This document shows, piece by piece, positions 1 to 7,440 of a stretch of 64,000 nucleotides of DNA. The translations under genes and the position numbers were made by a program. Within the stretch, counting starts at the first letter, position 1. Each line of letters opens with the position of its first letter. The stretch is taken from contig CALWIK010000020.1 in assembly GCA_944380725.1 (NCBI GenBank), forward strand, positions 1-64,000, given 5' to 3'. The notes under the pieces are model-generated. The model made no database searches and was not told the DNA's origin. It saw only the letters and a list, made by a program, of their open reading frames with translations. The DNA is from an uncultured Clostridia bacterium. GTDB lineage: Bacteria; Bacillota; Clostridia; Oscillospirales; Acutalibacteraceae.

Positions 1-595
1 TGGTTGAAGCTTTGGCCTGCCGAGACTTTTTAGAAGCACACGGAGTCGAGGTTTCGATGTCACGAACAAAAGATGAAAATGACCCTGTGACGGCTGAAAT
101 CGAGAAATGCAATGCATTTGAGCCGGATTTAGCAATAGACGTTCATAATAATTCAGGTGGCGGCAAGGGCTTTGAAGTGTATTATCATTACAAAAGGCGG
201 TCTAAGTAAAGATTTGGCGGAAAATATTGAAGCCGAAGTTAAAGTAATCGGGCAGAGTTCTCGAGGCTGTAAAACTCGGATAAATTCAAGCGGAAGTGAT
301 TATTATGCGTTTATCCGCGAGACGATTTGCCCGGCAGTGATTTGCGAGGGATGTTTCGTCGATAACGCAGAAGACGCAAAAATGGCAGATACTCCAGAAA
401 AGCAAAAAGCCTTCGGAGTGGCTTATGCAAAAGGTATTCTGCGAACATTGGGAATTTCTATAAAAGAAAATTCGGAGCCGCAAGTAACAGAAAGTACAGT
501 TGCGAAATATTATGTGCAAGTAGGGGCTTATAGGCAAAGAGAAAACGCAGAAAAGCAGCTGCAAAGGGCCAAAGAAGCAGGATTTACTGATGCAT
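1..595 (+). pseudogene. N-acetylmuramoyl-L-alanine amidase with SPOR domain, 5' part outside the window, frameshifted and split by an intron
   Basis: This is the rest of an Amidase_3 family endolysin or autolysin, a zinc enzyme that cuts the amide bond between N-acetylmuramic acid and the stem peptide. The frame is open from base 1. The zinc ligand motif IDVHNN and the catalytic glutamate in ICEGCFVDN are visible; the first zinc histidine must lie upstream. From about base 505 a SPOR domain begins (YYVQVGAYRQ), which would bind denuded glycan strands. The frame changes in the four-A tract at 192-195: before it the frame gives GFEVYYHYK, after it GGLSKDLAENIE, so one extra A explains the break. 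At 595/596 a group II intron interrupts the SPOR domain. Its place before the holin gene suggests a lysis or cell-wall role in the element. Disruption could also be an assembly error at the A tract. Confidence 0.8.
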
Positions 596-1182
596 GTGCG
601 CCACGAAGCTATAAAGAAGTAGCGTAAGCTGCTCGATTACAGCTATGCTGTGCAGATGATGATGGAAGGCCCATCGAAATCGCCATACAGGTGGAGATTT
701 CAAACCACCCTAAGGTGCTGTGGACAAAAGCCGTGGTGCTTAGCGTTAGGGAAAAGGCAGTGAAAAACTGTCAGGTGAATATGAAAGAGATGAACTAAGC
801 AGTAAACCACTTACGAAAATGTCGAAAAGAATACGAATCCATCAAAACCAGGGGGTATGCGTTAATCTGGGACGAGTTTGGAGGGAACCTGTTTACCGAC
901 CGAACGGTGGACAGCATAAAGGTGGCATGACTTTCATATAGGCATCTGTACGGAACGTGGGAACCCACGGACTGATGAAAAGGGAGGATATCAAGTGGAA
1001 GAACCGCAAGATAAGAGTACCGATGCATTCATAGGGGCAGATTAGGTTGTAGTAGTGAAGAAGCTTCTGTAATAGAAGTGGAGCGAAAAACCTGAATTAT
1101 CCAAGTTTTAAAAATAGGTCAACTTAATAATAAGGAGGAACTTATGAATAAAACAAAGCCATAGAGTATTTCAAAGATAGCA

Positions 1183-2379
1183 GTGCAAAAAGCATATGAA
1201 AAAGTAAAAGCAAATAAAGGAAGCTATGGAATCGATAAACAATCTATAAAAGATTTTGAAGAAGACGTGAAGAAAAATCTATACAAAATATGGAATAGGA
1301 TGTCATCAGGCAGCTATTATCCAAAACCGGTAAAATCGGTGGAAATACCCAAGAAAAATGGTGGGACTAGAATATTAGGGGTACCAACCGTGGAGGATAG
1401 AATAGCACAGATGGTTGCAAAATTGTACTTCGAACCGTGTGTAGAGCCAATCTTTTACGAAGACTCATATGGATATAGGCCTAATAAATCGGCAATACAA
1501 GCCATAGATGTCACAAGGAAAAGATGCTGGAGAAAAGACTGGGTATTAGAATTTGATATCAAAGGACTTTTCGATAATATCAGACATAATATTCTTATGG
1601 AAATGGTTGAGAAACACACGAAAGAGAAGTGGATACATTTGTATGTTCAAAGATGGCTGAAGATACCGTTCCAAATGGAGGATGGAAAAATAGTAGAACG
1701 GAGAAGCGGCACTCCGCAAGGAGGAGTCATAAGTCCAGTGCTGGCAAATCTTTTCATGCACTATGTGTTTGACGATTTTATGGCAAAAGAATTTCCAAGT
1801 ATCGCATGGGCAAGGTATGCAGACGATGGGATAGCGCACTGTATAACGCTAAAACAAGCACAATATCTGTGTAGAAGGCTTGATCAGAGGTTTAAAAGTT
1901 TTGGAATAGAGCTAAACTTAGATAAGACAAGAATAGTATATTTTAAAGACAATGACCGTAAAGGAGATTATGAAAATATAACATTCGACTTTCTGGGATA
2001 TACGTTTCGACCAAGGCTTGCCAAAGATAAGAATGGAAAATTATTTCCGAGCTTTTTACCAGCAATCAGTGACAAAGCAAAGAAAGCCATAAGAACTGAG
2101 GTAAGAGGCTGGAAATTCCAACTAAAAGCAGATAAAAGTTTGGAAGAAATAGCAAAAGCGTACAATCCAATAATACGAGGATGGATTAACTATTACACAC
2201 ATTTCTACAAATCAGAAGCGCATAGAACATTCGATTACATAAATAATTGTCTGATAAAATGGGTTAGGAGAAAATATAAAAATCGCAAAGCTATACGAAA
2301 AGCCAGAAAGTGGCTAAAAGAAATATCTTTGCGAGACAAAAATCTGTTTGCGCACTGGAAAATTGGAATACTGCCATAG
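1183..2379 (+). CDS. ltrA: Group II intron reverse transcriptase/maturase, N-terminus damaged
   Basis: The intron-encoded protein helps splicing and copies the intron into DNA targets. Reverse transcriptase blocks are in order, including GTPQGGVISP and the active-site YADD at about residues 214-217 in ARYADDG, followed by a maturase X domain (FDFLGYTF, then RGWINYYTHF). There is no HNH endonuclease domain after it; the protein ends at about 398 residues, as in endonuclease-less intron classes. The best ribosome site (AAGGAGGAA, 1131-1139) serves an ATG at 1144, but the seventh codon there is TAG (1162-1164). The frame downstream, ISKIAVQKAYEKVKANKG, is what homologues have, so the gene probably carries a nonsense mutation; the GTG at 1183 given here is the first start after it and has no good ribosome site. 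Confidence 0.8.
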   Translation: MQKAYEKVKANKGSYGIDKQSIKDFEEDVKKNLYKIWNRMSSGSYYPKPVKSVEIPKKNGGTRILGVPTVEDRIAQMVAKLYFEPCVEPIFYEDSYGYRPNKSAIQAIDVTRKRCWRKDWVLEFDIKGLFDNIRHNILMEMVEKHTKEKWIHLYVQRWLKIPFQMEDGKIVERRSGTPQGGVISPVLANLFMHYVFDDFMAKEFPSIAWARYADDGIAHCITLKQAQYLCRRLDQRFKSFGIELNLDKTRIVYFKDNDRKGDYENITFDFLGYTFRPRLAKDKNGKLFPSFLPAISDKAKKAIRTEVRGWKFQLKADKSLEEIAKAYNPIIRGWINYYTHFYKSEAHRTFDYINNCLIKWVRRKYKNRKAIRKARKWLKEISLRDKNLFAHWKIGILP

Positions 2380-2391
2380 GCTGGATAATGG

Positions 2392-2425
2392 GAGCCGTAT
2401 GAATCGAGAGGTTCACGTACGGTTC
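2392..2425 (+). ncRNA. Group II intron domain V
   Basis: The 34-nt element starts GAGCCGTATG and ends CACGTACGGTTC, the most conserved hairpin of group II introns and the core of the ribozyme active site. It is followed by a domain VI-like sequence (about 2426-2465) and lies 12 nt after the stop codon of the maturase gene. Confidence 0.85.
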
Positions 2426-2465
2426 TGAGAGAGGCTTCGGGGGCAGTTCCTGTTGCCTACTTACT

Positions 2466-2482
2466 TTATAAAAGAATTTTAA
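2466..2482 (+). other. 3' exon of the intron-split amidase gene
   Basis: With the intron removed the amidase reading frame continues for FIKEF and ends at TAA 2480-2482, giving a SPOR domain of normal-looking length. A boundary one base to the left would instead continue the frame for about 14 more residues. Confidence 0.5.
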
Positions 2483-2495
2483 AATTTGATAAATC

Positions 2496-2772
2496 AAAAA
2501 ATCGGTGGTAAAATAAAAACTATGGAGGGCTTTTGAGGAAATTAGTCCTTGTTTATAGTTAATATAACGATAGAATTAGCAGCTTCAACATTTATTGTTA
2601 GAAGGTGCTTTTTCTTATGTAATCGTTTTTTAAACCATTTAACAATGCTAAAGACCAACACCTTGATAATATCACCTCCAACCGAAAAACGCATTTTGAG
2701 TGCGGGTTGGGGCATATCACAAGGACTAAAGACCAATTATGGTGACAATATTTTACCATAACACCGATTTTT
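2496..2772. repeat. Imperfect terminal inverted repeats around a 277-bp segment
   Basis: AAAAATCGGTG-GTAAAAT at 2496-2513 is repeated inverted at about 2750-2772, where the copy carries five extra bases between the two blocks. The enclosed segment contains a short minus-strand reading frame with a strong ribosome site and lies between the amidase and holin genes. It has the size and ends of a miniature inverted-repeat element, but a regulatory structure of the lysis cassette is possible too. Confidence 0.4.
2542..2661 (-). CDS. Possible 39-residue basic peptide
   Basis: A minus-strand frame begins with GTG at 2661, preceded by the ribosome site GGAGGTGA (about 2671-2678) at a good distance. 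The peptide starts MLVFSIVKWFKKRLHKKKH and ends in a short hydrophobic part. No family is recognised. The hydrophobic-basic make-up beside a holin would fit a small membrane-active or toxin-like peptide, but that is inference from composition only. It lies entirely inside the inverted-repeat segment, so it may belong to that element. Confidence 0.3.
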   Translation of the reverse strand: MLVFSIVKWFKKRLHKKKHLLTINVEAANSIVILTINKD

Positions 2773-2794
2773 CGTCAAGAAAGAAAGGATTAGT

Positions 2795-3073
2795 ATGGAA
2801 AATAAAGTCTTTGGAATCGTAGCTTTTGCGGTTTTAATTGAAGGAATCATCAGCTATATAAGCGAGTTCTTCGTGCACGGCAGCTTTTGCTGGGAGATGT
2901 TTTTAAGCTTACTTTTGGGGATAGCAGTTGCAGTTGCGTATAAGCTAGATTTGCCAGCGCAATTTAATCTTACATCGGAAATTCCCTATTTTGGCTGTGT
3001 GCTGACGGGAATTTTGCTGTCACGTGGAAGTAATTATCTCTCAGATCTGTTAAGTAAGTTGATGAATTTGTAA
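2795..3073 (+). CDS. Phage holin family membrane protein
   Basis: This 92-residue protein has hydrophobic segments at about residues 6-25, 31-46 and 63-75 and ends in a short polar tail, with the motif GSNYLSDLLSKL typical of Firmicute phage holins of the Bacteriophage_holin_4 or toxin-secretion/lysis type. Holins form membrane lesions that let the endolysin reach peptidoglycan. It follows the amidase gene on the same strand, forming a lysis pair, and is followed at once by a terminator. The start ATG 2795 has AAAGGA nine bases upstream. The gene looks intact. Confidence 0.75.
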   Translation: MENKVFGIVAFAVLIEGIISYISEFFVHGSFCWEMFLSLLLGIAVAVAYKLDLPAQFNLTSEIPYFGCVLTGILLSRGSNYLSDLLSKLMNL

Positions 3074-3074
3074 G

Positions 3075-3112
3075 AAAGAGCCTCACTTTTTTGGTGAGTG
3101 CTCTTTTTCTTT
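3075..3112 (+). terminator. Rho-independent terminator after the holin gene
   Basis: AAGAGC-CTCAC pairs with GTGAGTGCTCTT around a short T loop, with one bulged base, and is followed by a run of T. It ends the lysis cassette. Confidence 0.8.
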
Positions 3113-3296
3113 GGTAAAATAAAATATTTTAAAGAAGTTTTTTGATAATTTTGTAAATTTATATATTATTTAAAACCAAAAATATCTCTATTTTTTAGAC
3201 AATATTATGTTTTTTATGTATTTTTGACATTTTTACTTTTTTAAAAAGCTTATAATTTTAATTAAAGTTATTCCTTTTAAGAAAAAGGTTTCCAAA

Positions 3297-3478
3297 ATGC
3301 CAAAGTATATTAGAGAAAAAGTAAAATTGGCCAAAAGAGTAAGACTTCAAAAGGCAGAGCTTACTCAGCAAGAAGTCACAGATAAACTAAGAAAAGAAGG
3401 GCCGACACATATTATGAAATAGGAAAAACAGAACCGTCTTTTTTCATTCTTTTAGAATTGTCTGATATTTTGGTGTAA
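3297..3478 (+). pseudogene. XRE-family helix-turn-helix regulator, frameshifted
   Basis: The first frame from ATG 3297 reads MPKYIREKVKLAKRVRLQKA and then LTQQEVTDKLRKEG, the start of a Cro/CI-type helix-turn-helix. Near 3397-3403 the homologous sequence moves to the next frame and goes on as ADTYYEIGKTEPSFFILLELSDILV, the typical second half of this fold, ending at TAA 3476-3478. A single indel in the GAAGAAGGGCC stretch explains this. Intact relatives repress phage or transposon genes. The ribosome site is AAAAAGG at 3281-3287. Loss of the regulator fits the general decay of the element. Confidence 0.65.
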
Positions 3479-3559
3479 GTTTCGAAACCTTGATTTCTGA
3501 TAATATGGACTAAAAGTCAAACAATAATGTTCCTTGAAAATTGAATATGCAACATTTTT

Positions 3560-3781
3560 GTTACGTTAATCTGCTGAAAGAGCGTTTTATCGGATACGCC
3601 AAGACCTCAAATTAGAGGGAGCGAAAAATATCAAGATAAAAAATTCGAATGGTATCGAATCCGCAAAGACATCAGCAGATGACAATGATACTCACGCTTA
3701 GTTGAGGTTAAGTCCCAAAGAGCGTTCCCAATGAGGGGAGGATGAAAGGTCCGTGCAGCTGTAACCGGCAGCGGGCAGAAA
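3560..3781 (+). ncRNA. Candidate structured leader RNA before the excisionase gene
   Basis: The 300 bases between the XRE remnant and the excisionase hold no reading frame but several clear helices: ATCTGCTGA (3569-3577) with TCAGCAGAT (3672-3680), and inside that GCGT/ACGC, CCTC/GAGG and TTCGA/TCGAA hairpins. The 3' part (3718-3780) is unusually GC-rich for this genome. The position directly before the excisionase and integrase suggests a leader that controls their expression. I cannot name an RNA family for it. Confidence 0.45.
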
Positions 3782-3955
3782 ATGTTTTCAAAATACCCAG
3801 ATGTAGTTTCTATAAAAGAATTAACAGTAATGCTAAATGTCAGTAAAAATACCGCTTATGAGCTACTCAAAAGCGGCAAACTAAAAAGCATAAAAATCGG
3901 CAAACAATACAGAATTCCAAAACAGTTTGTTATCGAGTATTTGAGGGGAGGTTGA
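3782..3955 (+). CDS. xis: Excisionase-family DNA-binding protein
   Basis: The 57-residue product starts MFSKYPDVVSIKELTVMLNV and has the winged helix pattern of the HTH_17 excisionase family: a helix-turn-helix in which NVSKNTAYELLKSGKLKSIK spans about residues 18-37, followed by a wing (GKQYRIPKQ). Such proteins bend DNA at att sites and steer integrases towards excision. It lies 66 bases upstream of the integrase gene on the same strand. The frame is intact although the integrase is not. The ATG has no strong ribosome site, which may tie translation to the structured leader before it. Confidence 0.75.
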   Translation: MFSKYPDVVSIKELTVMLNVSKNTAYELLKSGKLKSIKIGKQYRIPKQFVIEYLRGG

Positions 3956-4021
3956 AATTTCCTTGACAATATGTTATTTAACTGTTAGAGAATGTATCCA
4001 TGCACTTAGGAGGATACATTA

Positions 4022-5180
4022 ATGACAGGAAGTTTGAAAATTAAAAATGACACATTTTTTTACGCAGTTATAAATTTAAAAGAAGATGGAAAATATAAGC
4101 AGAAATGGATTTCAACAAAGCTTAAAGTCAAAGGCAACAAACGCAAAGCCACAGAAATTTTAAACAAAATTATGGCCGAGTATGAGGCAAAAGAAACTCA
4201 ACCAAACACCGATGACATATTGTTTACAGATTATTTAATGCAATGGTTAGAGAAAAAGAAAAATAAGGTTGAGCTTATAACCTGGGAGGGCTACAATTCG
4301 CAAGTTAGATGTCATATATCCCCTTATTTTAAAGCAAGAAAATTAAAACCTTCAGAAATAAAGCCTATACATATTGCTACATTTTATGAAAACGAGCTCA
4401 GGTCAGGGCGTGCCGATGGAAAAGGTGGATTATCATTAAGAAGCATAAAAATACTAAGTTTCATTATAAAACAAGTGTTGGATGAGGCCGTATTTTGCGG
4501 GCTAATTTTGAAAAATCCAGCTTTAAAAGTTCTAATTCCTAAAAAAGAGGAAAAGGACAGCAAAAGCATTTTTCTCGATGTAAAAAAAGCAAACGAACTT
4601 TTGAAATTGTTTCGGAATCATCATTTGCAGCCATTAATTTACACAACTTCATATTACGGATTGCGCCGAAGTGAGGTTTTAGGTTTAAAATGGGGCGCTG
4701 TTGACTTTAAAAATAACACATTGGAAATAAAACACACAGTTGCAAAACATACAACGATTGTAGCAAAAGATAAAACAAAAACAGCAGCCGGTAAACGAAA
4801 ATATGCGCTACTGCCAGAAATAAAAGAAGTTTTGCTGAACCTCAGAAAAAGAAGCTCAAAATAATAAAAAATTATTTGGGAAAGAGTACAAAAATACAGG
4901 ATATATATTTGTCTAGCTAGATGGAAAGCCTTATAGGCCTGATTATACAACTTGGGAATTTCAAAAAGTTTTAGCAAAAAACAATTTTTCAAAAATGCGG
5001 TTTAATGATCTGCGGCACAGTTGTGTAAGTATTCTGTACGACAACGGTTGGAGATTGAAAAATATTCAAACCTGGCTCGGCCGTGCGGATATTGAAACTA
5101 CCGCAGATGTTTATGTTCATATAAGCAATACCAGAAAAAATAACATTGCCAAAGATATTCAATATACTTTTTCTTTATAA
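4022..5180 (+). pseudogene. int: Tyrosine recombinase/integrase, frameshift and internal stop
   Basis: The first frame (4022-4864) has an N-terminal arm-binding part, a SAM-like core-binding domain (about residues 65-165) and the start of the catalytic domain with the first active arginine in YGLRRSEVLGLKW. The frame is lost near 4853 (EAQNNKKLFGKEY continues in another frame), then a TAG at 4914-4916 interrupts GYIFV-LDGKPY, and the last part (4995-5180) has DLRHS and the nucleophile region ADVYVHI. The usual histidine before DLRH is N and the LGH histidine is R, so the site has also drifted. Intact relatives integrate at tRNA genes. A strong ribosome site (AGGAGGATA) precedes ATG 4022. Confidence 0.85.
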
Positions 5181-5278
5181 AAATTATTTTTTAAAAATGT
5201 TGGAAATCTTTAATATTGAGAGTCAAATAAGCAAAATCAAAACATGTTAAAACTTCAGTAATGATGCAGAGTTTCAAA

Positions 5279-5355
5279 TGGTCCGAGTGACTGGAATTGA
5301 ACCAGCGGCCTCTTGAACCCCATTCAAGCGCGCTACCAATCTGCGCCACACCCGG
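5279..5355 (-). tRNA. tRNA-Pro (anticodon GGG)
   Basis: The minus strand folds into a full cloverleaf: acceptor CCGGGTG with CACTCGG (one G-U pair), D arm GCGC/GCGC, anticodon stem CTTGA/TCAAG with loop ATGGGGT, variable loop, T arm CTGG/CCAG, discriminator A and encoded CCA at 5279-5281. The anticodon is GGG. Its 3' end faces the broken integrase 98 bases away, so it is the likely attachment site of the element to the left; the tRNA was kept intact. Confidence 0.92.
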
Positions 5356-5535
5356 TTTTACATATACATTTTATAACATCTGTTTTGTTTTTACAAGAAG
5401 ATTAATAAATTTTGTTTATTTTAAAAATTCCAAAAATTCTCACCTTTATTGTGCAAAGTCAAAGTATAACTTGAGTACAAAAGTAAATACTATTTATGCG
5501 GACATTCCGTATTAGAAAAATAAGGGGTGAAAACT

Positions 5536-5751
5536 ATGTTGGATAAATTAGCCTTAATTTTAGTTATTATCGGCGGTCTGAACTGGGGATCTATCGGAAT
5601 CTTTCAGTTTGATATAGTAGGATGGATTTTTGGTGGGCAATTAAATATTGTAAGTAGGATCATTTATACAATAGTTGCTCTTGCTGCTGTTTGGTGCATC
5701 TCTTTACTTTTTAGAGATACCGAAGAATCGGCACATCCGGTTGCACGATAA
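5536..5751 (+). CDS. DUF378 family small membrane protein
   Basis: This is a 71-residue protein with two membrane segments (about residues 3-22 and 40-61) and the family pattern IGGLNWGSIGIFQFDIV. The family (YuzA-like) is widespread in Firmicutes and has no established function. ATG 5536 is preferred because GGGGTGA at 5524-5530 is then its ribosome site; a GTG at 5527 would lie within that site. It is the first intact chromosomal gene beside the tRNA-Pro gene and ends at a terminator. Confidence 0.8.
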   Translation: MLDKLALILVIIGGLNWGSIGIFQFDIVGWIFGGQLNIVSRIIYTIVALAAVWCISLLFRDTEESAHPVAR

Positions 5752-5769
5752 AGATCCCTTTTATTTTTA

Positions 5770-5806
5770 GCTCCTGAGATATTTTCAGGAGCATTCAATT
5801 TTTATT
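5770..5806 (+). terminator. Terminator between DUF378 gene and gpmI
   Basis: GCTCCTGA (5770-5777) pairs with TCAGGAGC (5785-5792) around GATATTT and is followed by a T-rich stretch. The gene on the other strand, gpmI, ends at 5809, so the hairpin may serve both directions. Confidence 0.7.
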
Positions 5807-5808
5807 AA

Positions 5809-7323
5809 CTAGACTATTAAATTTTGGCCAGTCATTTCCTTTGGTTTTTTAAAATTTAATATTTTAAGAATTGTAGGCGCAATATCCGCAAGCTTTCCAT
5901 TTTTTTTCAATTTGCAGTTATAGCCAATGATACAAAATGGAACGGGATTTGAAGTATGAGCTGTAAATATTTGTTCGCTTTTATCTAACATTTTTTCTAC
6001 ATTTCCATGATCAGCAGTTATAATTGCGTAACCATTAACTTTTAAAATTTCGTTTACTAACTCATTTACACAGTTATCAACAGTTTTTACTGCAACTTTA
6101 GCAGCTTCAAAATTTCCTGTATGTCCAACCATATCACAATTCGCATAGTTGAGGATTATTACATCGTAACTTTTGGTGCGAATTTTTTCTTTTACAATTT
6201 TTGTAATCTCAAACGCACTCATTTCAGGCTGTAAATCATAAGTAGGAACGTTTGGAGAAGGGACTAAAATTCTATCTTCGCCAACGTACTTTTTTTCGAT
6301 GCCACCGTTAAAAAAATATGTAACGTGGGCGTATTTTTCTGTTTCTGCTATTCTCAATTGAGTTAATTTATTTTGAGAAATAATTTCTGCCAAAGTGTTT
6401 TTTAATTTTTCTACTTCAAAAGCTACATTTACTCCTAAAATATTTTTATCATATTGCGTCATGCTTGTGAAATTTATATCTTCAAGATAAGGGGTTCTTT
6501 TAAAACCATTAAAAGTTTTATCAACAAATGCGTTAGTAAGTTGTCGAGCTCTATCCGGCCTAAAATTAAAAAAAATAATAGAATCACCATTTTTTATTTT
6601 TACATTTTGGTCACAAATTATAGGTTCAATAAACTCATCAGTAGATCCATTTTTATAAAACTTTTCAACCGCTTCAAGAAATTTTCTTTCAACTAAACCA
6701 TGTCTGTTTACAATTGCATCGTATGCTACCTTAACTCGGTCCCATCTGTTATCTCTGTCCATTGCATAATAACGCCCAATAATTGTGGCAATTTTTCCGA
6801 TATTTAATTTTTTTATTTCATTTTGGCATTTTTGCAAAAAAACTTTTCCAGAAGTAGGTGGAGTGTCCCTGCCATCTAAAAAAGCATGAATATAAACGTT
6901 TGTCAACTTTAATTTTTTTGCCATTTTAAGAAGTGCAAAAAGATGTTCTATATGGCTGTGTACACCTCCATCCGATAAAAGGCCCATCAAATGCAGTGCC
7001 GAAGTATTATTTTTGCCGAATGTCATTGCCTTATTCAACACTTTATTTTTATAAAAATTTCCAGTTTTAATGTTATTATTAATCCTTGTTAAATCCTGAT
7101 ACACTACTCTACCAGCAGCGATATTGATATGTCCAACCTCACTATTTCCCATTTGTCCATCAGGCAAACCAACAGATTGTCCTGCTGCACTCAATAATAC
7201 AGTTGGATATTTTTGGAAAAATTTATTTAAATGTGGTGCTGTTTCCATAGTTATTGCACTATTTTTTTTTTCTTTTGATATACCAAAACCATCAATTATA
7301 ATAACTAATAATGGAGCCTGCAT
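5809..7323 (-). CDS. gpmI: 2,3-bisphosphoglycerate-independent phosphoglycerate mutase
   Basis: The enzyme interconverts 3-phosphoglycerate and 2-phosphoglycerate in glycolysis, in the cytoplasm, using two metal ions (manganese) and a phosphoserine intermediate. The 504 residues match the family length. Metal ligand Asp11 lies in IIDGFG, the phosphorylated Ser61 in GNSEVGH, and other metal ligands in DGRDTP, NYANCDMVGHTG and ADHGNVEKM. ATG 7323 has AAGGTGA as ribosome site. It stands alone on the minus strand, divergent from the putative RNA and alaS; other glycolytic genes are not next to it. Confidence 0.96.
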   Translation of the reverse strand: MQAPLLVIIIDGFGISKEKKNSAITMETAPHLNKFFQKYPTVLLSAAGQSVGLPDGQMGNSEVGHINIAAGRVVYQDLTRINNNIKTGNFYKNKVLNKAMTFGKNNTSALHLMGLLSDGGVHSHIEHLFALLKMAKKLKLTNVYIHAFLDGRDTPPTSGKVFLQKCQNEIKKLNIGKIATIIGRYYAMDRDNRWDRVKVAYDAIVNRHGLVERKFLEAVEKFYKNGSTDEFIEPIICDQNVKIKNGDSIIFFNFRPDRARQLTNAFVDKTFNGFKRTPYLEDINFTSMTQYDKNILGVNVAFEVEKLKNTLAEIISQNKLTQLRIAETEKYAHVTYFFNGGIEKKYVGEDRILVPSPNVPTYDLQPEMSAFEITKIVKEKIRTKSYDVIILNYANCDMVGHTGNFEAAKVAVKTVDNCVNELVNEILKVNGYAIITADHGNVEKMLDKSEQIFTAHTSNPVPFCIIGYNCKLKKNGKLADIAPTILKILNFKKPKEMTGQNLIV

Positions 7324-7405
7324 ATATAATCACCTTAAGAAATCTTTTTTTATAAATAAATTATTAAATTTAATAAGATCTCAACAAAAAAAGGAAAAGA
7401 ATAAA

Positions 7406-7434
7406 TTAATGAAAAATGAGTAAAATGCTATAAT
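7406..7434 (+). promoter_or_regulatory. Extended -10 promoter for the putative RNA
   Basis: TGC-TATAAT (7426-7434) is an extended -10 element, with a weak -35 TTAATG at 7406-7411 and a 17-base spacer. No reading frame follows within several hundred bases. Confidence 0.5.
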
Positions 7435-7440
7435 TAAAAG

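Larger units (their letters stand above)
596..2465 (+). mobile_element. Group II intron inserted in the amidase gene
   Basis: The 5' end has the group II consensus GTGCG at 596-600 and the 3' end has a domain V and domain VI fold after the reverse transcriptase gene. About 580 nt of ribozyme (domains I-IV start) precede the protein gene. Joining base 595 to 2466 continues the SPOR frame as GFTDA-FIKEF and then a TAA at 2480-2482, a natural-looking C-terminus; this is how the 3' boundary was chosen. Group II introns usually end in AC or AT, which would put the end at 2464 (TTAC), so the exact last base is uncertain by one. Splicing would be expected through a lariat and needs the maturase encoded within. 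Confidence 0.85.
1..5278 (+). mobile_element. Decayed right end of a prophage or integrative element
   Basis: Amidase, holin, XRE-type regulator, excisionase-like protein and tyrosine integrase follow each other on the plus strand and stop at the 3' end of a tRNA-Pro gene. Lysis genes point to a phage; an excisionase-integrase pair ending at a tRNA is equally usual for conjugative elements. At least three of the genes are broken by frameshifts or stop codons, so the element is probably immobile. Its left end lies outside the window, so neither its size nor the other attachment site can be seen. Confidence 0.75.

Noticed and set aside
189..198. Programmed ribosomal frameshift in the amidase
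   Set aside because: The A4 stretch is not a known slippery heptamer and there is no stop-proximal or Shine-Dalgarno-like stimulator; a simple one-base insertion is more likely.
5297..5515. 72-residue open frame over the tRNA-Pro gene
   Set aside because: It runs antisense through the tRNA and its translation has no family resemblance or ribosome site.
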